From contig NZ_AUEF01000011.1 in the NCBI RefSeq assembly GCF_000425845.1, forward strand, positions 40,686-104,685: a stretch of DNA of 64,000 nucleotides. The letters are read 5' to 3'. The DNA is from Jeotgalicoccus psychrophilus DSM 19085 (GTDB lineage: Bacteria; Bacillota; Bacilli; Staphylococcales; Salinicoccaceae). Positions within the stretch are counted from its first letter, which is position 1. Every line of letters begins with the position of its first letter. The position numbers were made by a program, and so were the translations under genes. The notes below the pieces were generated by a model that did no database searches, was not told the DNA's origin, and worked only from the letters and a program-made list of their open reading frames with translations. Positions 1 through 10,706 of the stretch are shown here, in pieces.

Positions 1-626
1 CTGATACCTCTCCCGCATTCCAGAACGTATGCTGCAATGACGCGCACCATGTTATACAGAAAGCCCGTACCGGTAATAACAAATTCAAAGCCGTCGTTTG
101 TTTCAAGCACTTTAAATTCTTTAATTGTCCGCACTTTATTTTTAATTTCTCCCTTGGCACTGGAGAACGTCGTAAAGTCATGTGTGCCGATAAACGGGTG
201 CATTGCCTCTTTCATCGCTGCGATATCCAGCGCATATGGGTAATGCGTCTTCAATCCGTCGTAAAACGGGTTTTTAGTACCCGTGTAGACCTTATAGCGG
301 TAGGTCTTCCCAGCTGCATCAAACCGGGAATGAAAGTCGTCAGCGGCAATTTGCACGTCATTAATCATTATATCATCCGGCATCGCTCTGTTTAAAATAA
401 ATTTCCATTTTTCAGGCGGTATGTCTAGGGGAGTGTCGAAATGAAAATATTGCTCCACAGCATGTACGCCTGCGTCTGTTCGTGATGATGCAATAATACG
501 TGTAAATTCTTTGTGCATCCGTTTCAGCTGTTTTTCTATCGTGCCCTGCACAGTCCGGAAGTCATGCTGATACTGAAATCCGCTGAAGTTCCGTCCGTTA
601 TATGAAATGTTTACTGCCACTCTCAT
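1..626 (-). CDS. truA: tRNA pseudouridine synthase A, 3' end cut by window edge
   Basis: Pseudouridylates positions 38-40 of the tRNA anticodon stem-loop. About 208 N-terminal residues are visible; the stop lies before base 1. The protein opens MRVAVNISYNGRNFSGFQ, and the catalytic motif SSRTDAGVHA places the nucleophilic Asp at about residue 51. Near the window edge a MVRVIAAYVLECGRG stretch corresponds to the conserved second half of the family. The ATG at 624-626 lies 5 nt after the ecfT stop. The order ecfA1-ecfA2-ecfT-truA after rplQ is the usual Bacillales arrangement, so this is the operon's distal gene. Confidence 0.93.
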   Translation of the reverse strand, partial: MRVAVNISYNGRNFSGFQYQHDFRTVQGTIEKQLKRMHKEFTRIIASSRTDAGVHAVEQYFHFDTPLDIPPEKWKFILNRAMPDDIMINDVQIAADDFHSRFDAAGKTYRYKVYTGTKNPFYDGLKTHYPYALDIAAMKEAMHPFIGTHDFTTFSSAKGEIKNKVRTIKEFKVLETNDGFEFVITGTGFLYNMVRVIAAYVLECGRGI

Positions 627-631
627 TTAGT

Positions 632-1429
632 TCACTGCCTTACAAATATTAATAATGCGCCGAATAACACAAGCACGAGGAGCGCAATTGTATCCCGTGT
701 TTCCCAGGACAGAAGACGGTAGTGCGTTCTGCCTTCTTCACCCTGATAGCCTCTGACTTCCATAGCAATCGCCATTTCTTCAGCACGCTTAAACGCAGAC
801 ATAAAGAGCGGAATGAATATCGGCACCAGTGCATTAATGCGCTGTTTTAAATTCCCTGTCATAAATGTCGAGCCGCGTGCACTCTGTGCTTTAATTATTT
901 TCTCCGTTTCGTCCATCAGCGTTGGAATAAATCTCAATGAGATCGACATCATCATCGCAATTTCATGCACAGGAACTTTTAAAGCTTTAAGCGGTCTGCA
1001 CAGTTTTTCAATCGCATCCGTCAGTTCAATCGGACTTGTTGTCAGCGTCATCAGCGTCGTAATCACAACGAGAAGAATCAGCCGGATTGTAATATAAATA
1101 CCGGTAACAAGTCCTTCTGATTCGATTGTGAAGAACCCGCCGTCAATTAGTACCGTTCCGCCTTTAGTTAAGAACAGATGCATCAGAAATGTAAATATTA
1201 ACAGGATAAAAATAAGCTTTAAACCGTTAAACAGAAATCTGATTGATAAGCCTGCCAGTTTAGTCATCGCCAGGACAAACAGTATTAACAAACCATAGCC
1301 GAGCCAGTGATTTGCAAAGAACACAATAATCATAAATAGAATAACAGTTAGGATTTTCGCTCTCGGGTCCAGGCTGTGAATCATACTATTTCCCGGGATA
1401 TATCTCCCGAGCAGCATCGAACTAAGCAT
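632..1429 (-). CDS. ecfT: ECF transporter transmembrane subunit EcfT
   Basis: Membrane scaffold of the energy-coupling factor module shared by several vitamin and metal uptake S-components. 265 aa with several hydrophobic segments (about residues 25-110 and near the C terminus). The cytoplasmic coupling helices carry Ala-Arg-Gly type motifs (SARGSTF and MEVRGYQ), which contact the two ATPases. The start is the ATG at 1427-1429: GGAGG sits 8 nt upstream and the protein then begins MLSSMLLGRYIPGNS, as in relatives. A longer reading to 1459 has no such site. It overlaps the ecfA2 stop by 8 bp, indicating translational coupling. No S-component gene is in the window. Confidence 0.95.
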   Translation of the reverse strand: MLSSMLLGRYIPGNSMIHSLDPRAKILTVILFMIIVFFANHWLGYGLLILFVLAMTKLAGLSIRFLFNGLKLIFILLIFTFLMHLFLTKGGTVLIDGGFFTIESEGLVTGIYITIRLILLVVITTLMTLTTSPIELTDAIEKLCRPLKALKVPVHEIAMMMSISLRFIPTLMDETEKIIKAQSARGSTFMTGNLKQRINALVPIFIPLFMSAFKRAEEMAIAMEVRGYQGEEGRTHYRLLSWETRDTIALLVLVLFGALLIFVRQ

Positions 1430-2282
1430 TATTCTGCCTCCATTCCTTATACAGCTCAATAAATTCAGCTGTATTTTTTGGAGTGCCGTTTAATACTATG
1501 CCTTTTTCGTATAAATCCTGAACAAGCTGAATCACGCGGGGAACTTCCAGGTTATAATGTTTCATAAAATGACTGTCGGTTAATATATCAGCAGTCCCGC
1601 CTTCTCCTGCAAGCTGTCCTTCAGCCATGACTTTCACTTCATCTGTAAACTCTAAAACATCATTCATATCATGTGTAATTAAAATTACTGTAATACCCAT
1701 TTTTTTATACACATCGTAAAACAGCTGCATTGTTTCATCATGACTTAGCGGGTCAAGACCCGCTGTCGGTTCGTCCAGTATTAAAATACTCGGCTCCATC
1801 GCTAAAATTCCTGCGATTGCAACTTTTCTCATCTGCCCGCCCGAAAGTTCAAAAGGACTTTTCTCAAGTAGTGATTCATGAACATTAAGAAGGTCCAGAT
1901 AGTAGCACGCTTTTTCTTTGGCAGCTTCTTCACTGACTCCCATATTCATCGGTCCGAACATTACATCTTTCAATACTGTACTTTCAAACAGCTGGTGCTC
2001 CGGAAACTGAAACACCATGCCGACTTTAGCTTTTGCCTGATGGATAACCTTTTGCTTTGTTTTCTTCTGCAGTACAACACCGTCTGTTTCAACTGTACCC
2101 GAGCTCGGCAGAATCAAGCCGTTCATCGTCTGAATCAGCGTAGACTTACCGCTCCCTGTATGACCGATTAATCCATAAAACTTCCCCGATTCAAATGTCG
2201 TATTTATATTTTTTAACGCCAGATATTCGAATGGAGACTTACGGTTATAAAACACATTTACATCCGCAAACTTTATCGTCAT
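1422..2282 (-). CDS. ecfA2: ECF transporter ATP-binding protein EcfA2
   Basis: Second ATPase of the energy-coupling factor module; it forms a heterodimer with EcfA1 and powers EcfT. 286 aa. Walker A GHTGSGKST is at about residues 40-48, followed by a Q-loop FQFPEHQLF, the ABC signature LSGGQMRK, Walker B ILILDEPTAGLDP and the switch His in ITHDM. The N-terminal MTIKFADVNVFYN is typical of EcfA2 rather than EcfA1. The start overlaps the ecfA1 stop (ATGA) and the 3' end overlaps ecfT, so all three subunits are made from one coupled message. Confidence 0.96.
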   Translation of the reverse strand: MTIKFADVNVFYNRKSPFEYLALKNINTTFESGKFYGLIGHTGSGKSTLIQTMNGLILPSSGTVETDGVVLQKKTKQKVIHQAKAKVGMVFQFPEHQLFESTVLKDVMFGPMNMGVSEEAAKEKACYYLDLLNVHESLLEKSPFELSGGQMRKVAIAGILAMEPSILILDEPTAGLDPLSHDETMQLFYDVYKKMGITVILITHDMNDVLEFTDEVKVMAEGQLAGEGGTADILTDSHFMKHYNLEVPRVIQLVQDLYEKGIVLNGTPKNTAEFIELYKEWRQNNA

Positions 2283-3067
2283 AATCGCACCACCAGTTCT
2301 TCATGTGTCATATAAGAGCCGTCGAGCAGTGCATCTGAAATTTCTACCGTATACGGTACTTTTAAATTACTCTCCTGCAGCAGTTTCTTATCCCTGTACA
2401 CTTCTTCCACTGAACCCTGACCGACAATTGCCCCGCCGTTCATCACGATGACTCTGTCGCTCCGTTCAATTTCAGTTAAGTCATGAGTAATATAAAGAAT
2501 CGTTGTATCCAGTTGTTCATGCAGTCTGCATAAGATAGACAGCACTTCTGTTCGTCCTTTAGGATCCAGCATTGATGTCGCTTCATCGAGAATAAGTACT
2601 TCCGGCTGCATCGCAAGTGCACCTGCGATTGCGACTCTCTGTTTCTGCCCGCCTGACAGACGGTGGGGTTCATGTGTACGGAATTCGAGCATATTAACGA
2701 GACTGAGAGCATACTCTGTACGTTCGATCATTTCTTCCCGTTCGAGACCCAGATTCTCAAGGCCGAATGCAACATCATCTTCAACAGTTGCTCCGACAAA
2801 CTGGTTATCCGGATTCTGGAAGACAATCGCAAACTTACGTCTTAGCAGCTGCTTGTTCTCATCGGTTAAAAGTTCACCGCCAACGTAAATTTCACCTTCG
2901 TATTCTTCAATAATACCCATGATAATTTTTACCAATGTACTTTTCCCTGAGCCGTTATGCCCGATTATCGAAGTCCATTCCCCCGCATTGAAAGGGATGG
3001 AGATATGATCCAGGGCATATGATTCTTCCGCCCGGTATTTAAATGCAATATCTTTTAATGAAATCAT
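2279..3067 (-). CDS. ecfA1: ECF transporter ATP-binding protein EcfA1
   Basis: First ATPase of the energy-coupling factor module, 262 aa. Walker A GHNGSGKST (about residues 36-44), Q-loop FQNPDNQFVG, signature LSGGQKQRVAIAGALA, Walker B VLILDEATSMLDP and switch His in YITHDL are all intact. It follows rplQ, the common position in Firmicutes, but is separated from it by about 150 nt that hold competing RNA hairpins (see 3094-3184). Expression may therefore be partly uncoupled from the ribosomal operon. The ribosome site GGGGTGG is about 6 nt before the ATG. Confidence 0.95.
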   Translation of the reverse strand: MISLKDIAFKYRAEESYALDHISIPFNAGEWTSIIGHNGSGKSTLVKIIMGIIEEYEGEIYVGGELLTDENKQLLRRKFAIVFQNPDNQFVGATVEDDVAFGLENLGLEREEMIERTEYALSLVNMLEFRTHEPHRLSGGQKQRVAIAGALAMQPEVLILDEATSMLDPKGRTEVLSILCRLHEQLDTTILYITHDLTEIERSDRVIVMNGGAIVGQGSVEEVYRDKKLLQESNLKVPYTVEISDALLDGSYMTHEELVVRL

Positions 3068-3093
3068 ATTTCCACCCCTTTAAAATTTTATGT

Positions 3094-3152
3094 AAAAAAA
3101 GCGCGTACCCTGCAATAAGAGTCGCGCACTGATTGTTATATTGCAGGATACG
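3094..3152 (-). terminator. Terminator or attenuator between rplQ and ecfA1
   Basis: On the minus strand CGTATCCTGCAAT (3152-3140) pairs with ATTGCAGGGTACG (3116-3104), 13 pairs including one G-U. A second possible stem, GCGCG (3127-3123) with CGCGC (3105-3101), sits flush against a run of seven T (3100-3094). The second stem uses part of the first stem's 3' arm, so they exclude each other. The T-run makes the second one an intrinsic terminator. Whether this is plain termination or a switch ahead of the ecf genes is inference. Confidence 0.65.
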
Positions 3153-3166
3153 TCGAGCTAGACGAA

Positions 3167-3184
3167 TGAGCCCTTACGGGCTCA
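3167..3184 (-). promoter_or_regulatory. Stem-loop in the 3' region of rplQ message
   Basis: A perfect 7-bp stem (TGAGCCC / GGGCTCA) with a 4-nt loop lies 31 nt after the rplQ stop, upstream of the competing hairpins. It has no T-run and so is not itself a terminator. It may protect the 3' end or form part of an RNA element like the L17 downstream element described for some Firmicutes; this has not been tested. Confidence 0.4.
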
Positions 3185-3215
3185 CCATCATAACACTCAC
3201 TCTGCTTTTAAAAGT

Positions 3216-3614
3216 TTACGCTTCTTCAGTTGTAACTGAAGCGCCTTCTACGAATTCGATAATTACAAGTTCAGCTCCGTCACCACGACGAGTTCCAAGC
3301 TTCTTGATGCTTGTGTAACCGCCTTGACGATCTGCGAAACGTGGAGCGATGTCTTCAAATAATTTTTGAAGTGCATAACTTGTTGAACCATCTTCATTGA
3401 TGATTTCTACGTTACGTACAGTTTGACCAGCACGTCTTTTCGCTGCTAAGTCACCGCGTTTACCTAGTGTAACTAAACGGTCTGCAAGTTTACGTAATTC
3501 TTTAGCACGGTCTTCAGTAGTAGTGATGCGCTCACTTACGATTAATGAAGTTGCTAAGTCGCGTAACATCGCTTTTCTTTGGTCTGATGTACGTCCAAGT
3601 TTTCTGTAACCCAT
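3216..3614 (-). CDS. rplQ: Large-subunit ribosomal protein L17
   Basis: 132 aa, a basic 50S protein near the exit tunnel. It opens [20 protein letters not shown] and carries [32 protein letters not shown] split across the conserved N-terminal half. It is slightly longer than the roughly 120-residue Bacillus protein, with a C-terminal acidic extension ([12 protein letters not shown]). It is the last ribosomal gene of the alpha operon, 19 bp after rpoA. Confidence 0.97.
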   Translation of the reverse strand: MGYRKLGRTSDQRKAMLRDLATSLIVSERITTTEDRAKELRKLADRLVTLGKRGDLAAKRRAGQTVRNVEIINEDGSTSYALQKLFEDIAPRFADRQGGYTSIKKLGTRRGDGAELVIIEFVEGASVTTEEA

Positions 3615-3633
3615 TATTTCTCCTCCTTTATGA

Positions 3634-4578
3634 CTAGTCTTCTTTACGTAGACCTAAATCAAGGTCTTCAAGTTTAAATTTAACTTCTTCCAGTGACTTG
3701 CGTCCCAGATTACGCACTTTCATCATATCAGCTTCTGATTTATCAGTAAGTTCCTGAACAGAGTTAATACCAGCGCGTTTCAGACAGTTATAAGAACGTA
3801 CTGATAAGTCAAGTTCTTCAATAGACATTTCAAGTACTTTCTCTTTCTGATCTTCTTCTTTCTCGATCATGATTTCCGCATTTTGTGCTTCATCAGTAAG
3901 ACCGACAAAAATGTTTAAGTGTTCAGTGAGAATTTTAGCACCCAATGATACTGCTTCCTGAGGAGTAAGTGAACCATCAGTCCATACATCAAGAGTAAGC
4001 TTATCGAAGTTTGTACTTTGTCCTACACGTGTATTTTCAACAGTATAATTCGCACGTTCTATCGGTGTATAGATAGAGTCGATTGGAATTACACCAATTG
4101 GCATATCAGCTTTATTATTACCGTCTGCAAGAGTATATCCTCGACCACGATCTGCTGTCATGCGTAATTTCAAGCTTCCGCCTTTAGATACTGTTGCAAT
4201 CTTAAGGTCTCTGTTTAAAATTTCCACATCACTGTCGTGAGTAATATCAGCTGCAGTCACTACACCTTCACCGCTAAAATCAATTTCCAAAGTTTTTTCT
4301 TCTTCAGAATAGATTTTTAAAGCAAGGCTCTTGAGGTTAGTAATAATTGTAGTCACGTCTTCAACAACATTGTCTATTGTCGAAAACTCATGAAGTACAT
4401 TTTCTATTTCAATCGTCTTAACTGCCGCACCTGGTAATGATGATAAAAGAATGCGACGCAAGGAGTTCCCAAGTGTTGTCCCATAACCTCTTTCTAAAGG
4501 TTCTACGACAAACTTACCAAACTTAGAATCTTCCGATACCTCTACTGTCTCAATTCTAGGTTTCTCGATTTCGATCAT
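3634..4578 (-). CDS. rpoA: RNA polymerase subunit alpha
   Basis: Assembly scaffold of RNA polymerase; its C-terminal domain contacts UP elements and activators. 314 aa from the ATG at 4576-4578 ([14 protein letters not shown]), the same length as the Bacillus subtilis protein. The upstream in-frame ATG at 4587 lies only 2 nt after GGAGG and would add an unconserved MLH, so it was rejected. The N-terminal assembly domain covers about residues 1-230. The C-terminal domain shows [20 protein letters not shown] and [15 protein letters not shown]. It sits between rpsK and rplQ as usual. Confidence 0.97.
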   Translation of the reverse strand: MIEIEKPRIETVEVSEDSKFGKFVVEPLERGYGTTLGNSLRRILLSSLPGAAVKTIEIENVLHEFSTIDNVVEDVTTIITNLKSLALKIYSEEEKTLEIDFSGEGVVTAADITHDSDVEILNRDLKIATVSKGGSLKLRMTADRGRGYTLADGNNKADMPIGVIPIDSIYTPIERANYTVENTRVGQSTNFDKLTLDVWTDGSLTPQEAVSLGAKILTEHLNIFVGLTDEAQNAEIMIEKEEDQKEKVLEMSIEELDLSVRSYNCLKRAGINSVQELTDKSEADMMKVRNLGRKSLEEVKFKLEDLDLGLRKED

Positions 4579-4658
4579 GTGTAACATATCCTCCCTTTAA
4601 ACGCCGAAAATATTAGAAAATAATATTGTTCCCAACTACTTAAGCGATTTTATATTTC

Positions 4659-5048
4659 TTATACACGACGACGTTTAGGTGGACGACAGCCATTGTGTGG
4701 AACTGGAGTTACATCTCTGATAGCTGTAATTTCAAGTCCGGCTGACTGAAGTGCACGGATAGCTGCTTCACGACCGGCACCAGGACCTTTAACTGTAACT
4801 TCTACAGTTTTAAGACCGTGTTCCATCGCTGCTTTAGAAGCAGTTTCAGAAGCCATTTGTGCTGCGAAAGGAGTAGATTTCTTAGAACCTCTAAACCCTA
4901 ATGCACCGGCAGATGACCATGAAAGAGCATTACCGAACTCGTCAGTAATTGTAACAATTGTATTGTTAAAAGTTGAGCGGATGTGTGCTACACCTGCTTC
5001 TATATTCTTTTTCACTTTACGTTTACGTGATTGTTGTTTGCGAGCCAT
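4659..5048 (-). CDS. rpsK: Small-subunit ribosomal protein S11
   Basis: 129 aa, platform protein of the 30S subunit. [19 protein letters not shown], then [16 protein letters not shown], and the C-terminal [17 protein letters not shown] are all diagnostic. It lies 29 bp after rpsM with an AGGAGG site. Confidence 0.97.
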   Translation of the reverse strand: MARKQQSRKRKVKKNIEAGVAHIRSTFNNTIVTITDEFGNALSWSSAGALGFRGSKKSTPFAAQMASETASKAAMEHGLKTVEVTVKGPGAGREAAIRALQSAGLEITAIRDVTPVPHNGCRPPKRRRV

Positions 5049-5077
5049 TTTTTATCCTCCTTTACTTTAGTAACTAT

Positions 5078-5443
5078 TTATTTCTTCTTGTTCGCTACTG
5101 TTTTAATTGGACCTTTACGAGTTCTTGCGTTGTTCTTAGTGTGTTGACCATTAACTGGTAAACCACGACGGTGACGCATTCCCTTGTAAGAACCGATTTC
5201 CATAAGACGTTTAACGTTTAAGTTAGTTTCACGGCGTAAGTCACCTTCGACTTTATACGCGTCTACTACTTCACGAATTTTGTTTAACTCATCTTCTGTA
5301 AGATCTTTAACTCTAGTATTTTGATCAACTGATGCTTTAGCTAAAATTTCGCTAGCGCGTGTTGGTCCAATACCGAAAACATATGTTAAAGAAATTACAA
5401 CACGTTTGTCACGTGGTACGTCAACTCCTGCAATACGAGCCAT
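5078..5443 (-). CDS. rpsM: Small-subunit ribosomal protein S13
   Basis: 121 aa, 30S head protein contacting the P-site tRNA and intersubunit bridge. [15 protein letters not shown], the TYVFGIG loop, the helix-hairpin-helix around RASEILAKA, and the basic tail [14 protein letters not shown] identify it. Standard alpha-operon position between rpmJ and rpsK. Confidence 0.97.
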   Translation of the reverse strand: MARIAGVDVPRDKRVVISLTYVFGIGPTRASEILAKASVDQNTRVKDLTEDELNKIREVVDAYKVEGDLRRETNLNVKRLMEIGSYKGMRHRRGLPVNGQHTKNNARTRKGPIKTVANKKK

Positions 5444-5467
5444 ATCTTTGCACCTCCAAATTAAATA

Positions 5468-5611
<144 letters not shown>

Positions 5612-5830
5612 TTATTTAAAACGATAAGTGATTCTGCCACGTGTTAAGTCATATGGTGACATCTCAACTGTTACTTTATCACCAGGAAGTATGCGTATAT
5701 AGTTCATACGAATTTTACCTGATACATGAGCTAATATCTCATGACCATTTTCTAATTCTACTTTGAACATTGCATTTGGTAAAGTATCAAGCACTGTACC
5801 TTCCAGTTCAATTACATCTTGTTTACTCAC
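5612..5830 (-). CDS. infA: Translation initiation factor IF-1
   Basis: 72 aa OB-fold factor that occupies the 30S A site during initiation. The sequence [19 protein letters not shown] continues through the conserved [16 protein letters not shown] and ends [11 protein letters not shown]. The start codon is GTG (5828-5830), with AGGAGG about 7 nt upstream. It lies 140 bp downstream of adk. The map gene that separates adk and infA in Bacillus is absent here, as in staphylococci. Confidence 0.97.
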   Translation of the reverse strand: MSKQDVIELEGTVLDTLPNAMFKVELENGHEILAHVSGKIRMNYIRILPGDKVTVEMSPYDLTRGRITYRFK

Positions 5831-5970
5831 TTCTTTTCCTCCTTATACAGCATTTCAATTCCTATTATAGAAATTTGCTCTAGGTGACGATTCACTTCGT
5901 CTAATAACGACTCTCTCGTATACATATAGACATAGCAACATTCACCTAAATTGCTGCAAGGTGAACATTT

Positions 5971-6636
<666 letters not shown>

Positions 6637-7938
6637 TTATCTACGCTTTCTAAATCCGCGGTATTCTCTTTGGTTAGCCTGAGCTTCCAATTGTTTCATC
6701 GTTTCAAGAGCAACCCCGATAACAATCAGCAAGCTCGTCCCCCCAATTTGAATTGCCTGCGGCAAGTCCATAAACTTCGTAATTAAGAGTGGTAAAATTG
6801 CAATACCTGCAAGGAACACAGAGCCTACAAATACTAGTCTGTATAAAACAGAAGTAATATAATCCTGTGTGTTTTTACCTGGGCGGATACCCGGAATATA
6901 ACTGCCCTGTTTTTTCAGGTTGTCAGCCATCTTCTCAGGATTCACCTGTACAAATGAATAGAAGTAAGCAAATGCGATAATCAGGACAACATAGACAATC
7001 ATTCCAATCCAGTCAGACGGGTCAGCAAAACGGGCTACCGTTTGTGCCCAGTTTGCATCCGGGAAAAATAATGTCAGTGTTTGAGGCATCATCAGAAATG
7101 CCATTGCAAAGATTACCGGGATAACCCCTGCCGGGTTAACTTTTAACGGTAAGAATGTTGATTGCGGTGCCAATTGTGACCCGGGTGTACTCTGTCCTTT
7201 TGCATATTGCACTGGAATCTTACGAATCGCCTGTAAGATAAACACTGCAAACGCAGTAAGAAGAATAAGGAATATTACAATACCAGCAATTTGCAGTACT
7301 GCCATTGTTACATCCGCCGAACCTGTGAATCTTGACTGATAAAGCTGAATTAATGCACTTGGAAGTGCACCTAAGATACCTGCAAAGATAATGATTGAAA
7401 TACCATTACCGACACCATGTGTAGTGATTTGCTCACCAAGCCACATAAGGAAAGCAGTACCTGTAGTTAAAATTAAAGCGATAAGCAGATAAGATCCAAC
7501 ATTATTGTCATCAATCAGGTTACCGCCGAACATTTGGTTAAATGCAAATGACATACCGATAGCCTGGATAAAGGCTAAAACGATCGTGAAATACCTAGTG
7601 AATTGAGCCAGTTTCCGTCTTCCGACTTCACCTTGTCTTGCCCATTCAGCAAACTTTGGAACTACGTCCATTTGAAGCAGCTGCGTCACGATTGAAGCCG
7701 TAATGTACGGCATTATCCCCATCGCTAAGATAGAGAAGTTCATGAGCGCTCCACCGCCAAATGTATTCATTAAATCTAAAACTCCGCTCCCGGATGCGCC
7801 AGTGTCAAAAACACTTGGATCTACGCCGGGAACTGGAATGTAAGTACCGATTTTGAAAATAACTAGCATTACCAAAGTAAACAGTATCTTATTACGTATT
7901 TCTTTAATTTTAAAGAAATTCGATATCGTTCCGATCAT
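6637..7938 (-). CDS. secY: Preprotein translocase channel SecY
   Basis: Main pore of the Sec translocon in the cytoplasmic membrane. 433 aa with the ten hydrophobic helices expected. Conserved landmarks are [11 protein letters not shown] (first periplasmic loop/plug), [16 protein letters not shown] (helix 2), [31 protein letters not shown] split over the central loop and helix 7, and [11 protein letters not shown]. The start codon overlaps the rplO stop as TAATG, so the two are translationally coupled. Confidence 0.97.
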   Translation of the reverse strand: MIGTISNFFKIKEIRNKILFTLVMLVIFKIGTYIPVPGVDPSVFDTGASGSGVLDLMNTFGGGALMNFSILAMGIMPYITASIVTQLLQMDVVPKFAEWARQGEVGRRKLAQFTRYFTIVLAFIQAIGMSFAFNQMFGGNLIDDNNVGSYLLIALILTTGTAFLMWLGEQITTHGVGNGISIIIFAGILGALPSALIQLYQSRFTGSADVTMAVLQIAGIVIFLILLTAFAVFILQAIRKIPVQYAKGQSTPGSQLAPQSTFLPLKVNPAGVIPVIFAMAFLMMPQTLTLFFPDANWAQTVARFADPSDWIGMIVYVVLIIAFAYFYSFVQVNPEKMADNLKKQGSYIPGIRPGKNTQDYITSVLYRLVFVGSVFLAGIAILPLLITKFMDLPQAIQIGGTSLLIVIGVALETMKQLEAQANQREYRGFRKRR

Positions 7939-8378
7939 TAGATCACCTCATGAGTTCCGCCCTGTTGCTCAATCGCTTCTACAGCTGAACTAGAAAATTT
8001 GTGCGCTTTAATCGTCAACTTCTTCTCTAAGTTACCGTTGCCTAAAATCTTAATTCCAGATTTTTCGTTTTTAACAATTCCTGATTCGATTAAAAGTTCA
8101 GGAGTTACTTCTGTACCATTGTCAAAACGGTTTAACGCAGTAATATTTACAATTGCGTAATCTTTACGGTTGATGTTTGTGAATCCGCGTTTTGGAATAC
8201 TACGGAAAAGTGGTAATTGTCCACCTTCGAAAGTAAGACCAACTTTACCGCCAGAACGAGATTTCTGCCCGTTATGACCGCGACCGGATGTTTTACCGTT
8301 ACCTGATGACATACCGCGTCCAACTCTGTTACGTTTGTTACGCGCGCCTTCAACTGGTTTAAGTTCGTGTAATTTCAT
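7938..8378 (-). CDS. rplO: Large-subunit ribosomal protein L15
   Basis: 146 aa. The glycine- and arginine-rich N terminus ([20 protein letters not shown]) and [17 protein letters not shown] are diagnostic. It lies immediately upstream of secY with a 1-bp TAATG overlap and 27 bp after rpmD. Confidence 0.97.
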   Translation of the reverse strand: MKLHELKPVEGARNKRNRVGRGMSSGNGKTSGRGHNGQKSRSGGKVGLTFEGGQLPLFRSIPKRGFTNINRKDYAIVNITALNRFDNGTEVTPELLIESGIVKNEKSGIKILGNGNLEKKLTIKAHKFSSSAVEAIEQQGGTHEVI

Positions 8379-8405
8379 CTTCGCACCTCCTACTTTATTT
8401 TATCA

Positions 8406-8585
8406 TTATTTCTCTTCTACTGTAACTAAATGACCGACTTTAGCAATCTGTCCTCTTAACTGAGGAGTATCTTCATGCTCAACAGTCTGGTGCATTTTTC
8501 TAAGTCCTAATGCTGTAACTGTTTCTCTTTGTGTCTGCGGTTTACCGATAACACTCTTAGTGAGGGTAACTTTCACTTTTGCCAT
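8406..8585 (-). CDS. rpmD: Large-subunit ribosomal protein L30
   Basis: 59 aa, read directly from the DNA. It begins [20 protein letters not shown], continues with [16 protein letters not shown] and ends [10 protein letters not shown], a full-length L30. It sits in the standard place between rpsE and rplO, with a ribosome site GGAGG before the ATG at 8583-8585. Confidence 0.96.
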   Translation of the reverse strand: MAKVKVTLTKSVIGKPQTQRETVTALGLRKMHQTVEHEDTPQLRGQIAKVGHLVTVEEK

Positions 8586-8599
8586 TGACTATTCCCTCC

Positions 8600-9103
8600 T
8601 TAGTTTAGAATCTCTTCTACAGTTTTATCTCTAAGTTTTGCAACTTCTTTAACATCTTTAAGTTCAGTTAAGCCTTTAACAGTAGCGCGAACTACGTTAA
8701 TTGGTGTGTTAGCACCAAGTGACTTACTTAAGATATCAGTAACACCAGCTAATTCTAATACGGCACGAACCGGTCCGCCCGCGATAACCCCTGTACCAGG
8801 AGCAGCAGGTTTCATGAGTACGTTACCTGATGAGAATCGTCCGATTACTTCATGAGGTACAGTACCATTAACGATAGGTACTTCAACTAGATTTTTCTTA
8901 GCAGCTTCGATTGCTTTTTTAATTGCTTCAGGAACTTCCTGAGCTTTACCAGTACCGAAACCTACACGTCCTTTTCTATCCCCAACTACTACTAAAGCTG
9001 AGAAACGGAAACGACGACCACCTTTAACTACTTTAGCGATACGGTTGATCGTTACAACGCGCTCTTCAAATTCTTGTACTTCTCTTTCTCTTCTTTGAGC
9101 CAT
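8600..9103 (-). CDS. rpsE: Small-subunit ribosomal protein S5
   Basis: 167 aa, 30S protein involved in decoding accuracy. The double-stranded-RNA-binding N domain ([21 protein letters not shown] split) and [20 protein letters not shown] are conserved, as is [20 protein letters not shown]. It is 14 bp upstream of rpmD and 21 bp after rplR. Confidence 0.97.
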   Translation of the reverse strand: MAQRREREVQEFEERVVTINRIAKVVKGGRRFRFSALVVVGDRKGRVGFGTGKAQEVPEAIKKAIEAAKKNLVEVPIVNGTVPHEVIGRFSSGNVLMKPAAPGTGVIAGGPVRAVLELAGVTDILSKSLGANTPINVVRATVKGLTELKDVKEVAKLRDKTVEEILN

Positions 9104-9124
9104 GAAATATGTCCCTCCTTTTTT

Positions 9125-9487
9125 TTAGAAATCCAGTCCGTTTTCACGTGCTGCATCAGCTAACGCTTTAACACGTCCATGATATAAATATCCACCACGG
9201 TCAAATACTACTTTAACGATGTCTTTGTCTTTTGCACGGTTGGCAATTAGAGCTCCGACTTCTTTAGCTGCTTCTACGTTAGATCCTGATTCGCCTTTGA
9301 ATTCAGTGTCTTTAGTAGACGCGCTTGCAAGTGTAATTTGCGCAGTGTCATCAATTAATTGAGCATAGATATGCTTGTTTGAACGGTAAACATTTAAACG
9401 TGGTCTTTCAGACGTACCTGAAAGTAAGTTACGCACGCGACCATGTCTTTTTTGACGTACTTTGTTCTTGTCAATTTTCGCGATCAT
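9125..9487 (-). CDS. rplR: Large-subunit ribosomal protein L18
   Basis: 120 aa, 5S rRNA-binding protein. [18 protein letters not shown], the [20 protein letters not shown] segment and C-terminal ARENGLDF are diagnostic. The start is ATG at 9487 ([19 protein letters not shown]). Confidence 0.97.
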   Translation of the reverse strand: MIAKIDKNKVRQKRHGRVRNLLSGTSERPRLNVYRSNKHIYAQLIDDTAQITLASASTKDTEFKGESGSNVEAAKEVGALIANRAKDKDIVKVVFDRGGYLYHGRVKALADAARENGLDF

Positions 9488-9510
9488 TGATGTTCACTCC
9501 TCACTTATTA

Positions 9511-10047
9511 TTATTTACCAGTTTTACCTTCTTTACGGCGAACGTTTTCACCTTTATAGCGAATACCTTTACCTTTGTATGGTTCTGGTGGGCGTACTTT
9601 ACGGATGTTAGATGCAAGAGCACCAACAGCCTCTTTATTAATACCTTCAATTTTAATGTTAGTATTGCCGTCAACTGTAATCGCAAGATCATCAGTTGCT
9701 TCGAATTCTACCGGGTGTGATAAACCAACGCTTAGCGCTAATTTTTTACCTTGCATTTGAGCACGGTAACCAACTCCGATAAGTTCAAGTTCTTTAACAA
9801 AACCTTTTGATACACCTTCAACCATGTTGTTGATAAGTGCACGAGTTGTTCCGTGAACTGTACGGTGTTCTTTAGATTCACTTGGGCGAACTACTTCTAG
9901 AGTAGTATCTTCAAGATTGTATGTCATTGCTTCATTAAATGAGTTAACTAATTCACCTTTAGGACCTTTTACTGTAATAGTATTGTCCTTAATGTCAATT
10001 GTTACGTCACTTGGAATGTCAATAAGACGTTTACCTACACGACTCAT
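9511..10047 (-). CDS. rplF: Large-subunit ribosomal protein L6
   Basis: 178 aa with the two repeated L6 folds: [19 protein letters not shown] in the first and [18 protein letters not shown] in the second. The C-terminal [16 protein letters not shown] is the family signature. It lies between rpsH and rplR. Confidence 0.97.
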   Translation of the reverse strand: MSRVGKRLIDIPSDVTIDIKDNTITVKGPKGELVNSFNEAMTYNLEDTTLEVVRPSESKEHRTVHGTTRALINNMVEGVSKGFVKELELIGVGYRAQMQGKKLALSVGLSHPVEFEATDDLAITVDGNTNIKIEGINKEAVGALASNIRKVRPPEPYKGKGIRYKGENVRRKEGKTGK

Positions 10048-10073
10048 TACTTTGCACCTCCTGTTTTATTAAA

Positions 10074-10472
10074 TTACCAAACGTATGCGAGAACTTCCCC
10101 GCCAAGATTTCTTTTACGAGCTTCTTTATCTGTAAGCACGCCTTCTGATGTTGAAATAAGAGCAATTCCAAGACCGTTAAGTACTCTTGGTAATTCTTCT
10201 CTTTTAGCATAAACACGTAGTCCAGGTTTAGAAATACGTTTCAAACCAGTAATAACGCGTTCGTTTTCGTTGCTGTATTTCATGAATACACGAATCATAC
10301 CTTGTTTATCGTCCTCGATGTATTCTACATTTTTAACAAAACCTTCTGTTTTCAAAATAGCAGCGATTTCCTTTTTCATGTTTGAACCAGGAATCTCTAA
10401 AGTTTCATGTCTAACAATGTTCGCATTTCTAATGCGTGTTAGCATATCTGCAATTGGATCTGACACTGTCAT
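10074..10472 (-). CDS. rpsH: Small-subunit ribosomal protein S8
   Basis: 132 aa, binds central-domain 16S rRNA early in assembly. [18 protein letters not shown] and the C-terminal [14 protein letters not shown] and GGEVLAYVW are conserved. In E. coli S8 represses the spc operon; whether that occurs here cannot be seen. Confidence 0.97.
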   Translation of the reverse strand: MTVSDPIADMLTRIRNANIVRHETLEIPGSNMKKEIAAILKTEGFVKNVEYIEDDKQGMIRVFMKYSNENERVITGLKRISKPGLRVYAKREELPRVLNGLGIALISTSEGVLTDKEARKRNLGGEVLAYVW

Positions 10473-10501
10473 TTAAGTTGCCTCCTTTCGAATAATAAAT
10501 C

Positions 10502-10687
10502 TTACCAGCTTGCTTTTCTTACACCAGGAATTTGCCCTTTGTAAGCAAGTTCACGGAAACAGATACGGCAAAGCTTGAATTTACGTAGTACTGAATGTGG
10601 TCTACCACATCTTTCGCAGCGTGTATATTCTCTAACTTTGAATTTTTGTTCTTTTTGCTGTTTAGCAATCATTGATTTTTTAGCCAC
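10502..10687 (-). CDS. rpsN: Small-subunit ribosomal protein S14, type Z (zinc)
   Basis: 61 aa. The zinc ribbon is Cys24, Cys27, Cys40 and Cys43 (CERCGRP and CRICF), the short zinc-binding form usual within the spc operon of Bacillales. A zinc-independent long paralogue, if present, is outside the window. Confidence 0.97.
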   Translation of the reverse strand: MAKKSMIAKQQKEQKFKVREYTRCERCGRPHSVLRKFKLCRICFRELAYKGQIPGVRKASW

Positions 10688-10706
10688 TATATTGCCTCCT
10701 TATTAC

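Noticed and set aside
3133..3318. Plus-strand small open frame across the rplQ 3' end
   Set aside because: Overlaps the conserved RNA hairpins and rplQ antisense; no ribosome site.
4579..4587. rpoA start three codons upstream
   Set aside because: That ATG lies 2 nt from the ribosome site and adds residues absent in the family.
5831..5970. Missing or decayed map gene between adk and infA
   Set aside because: No coding remnant is seen; absence here is normal for staphylococci.
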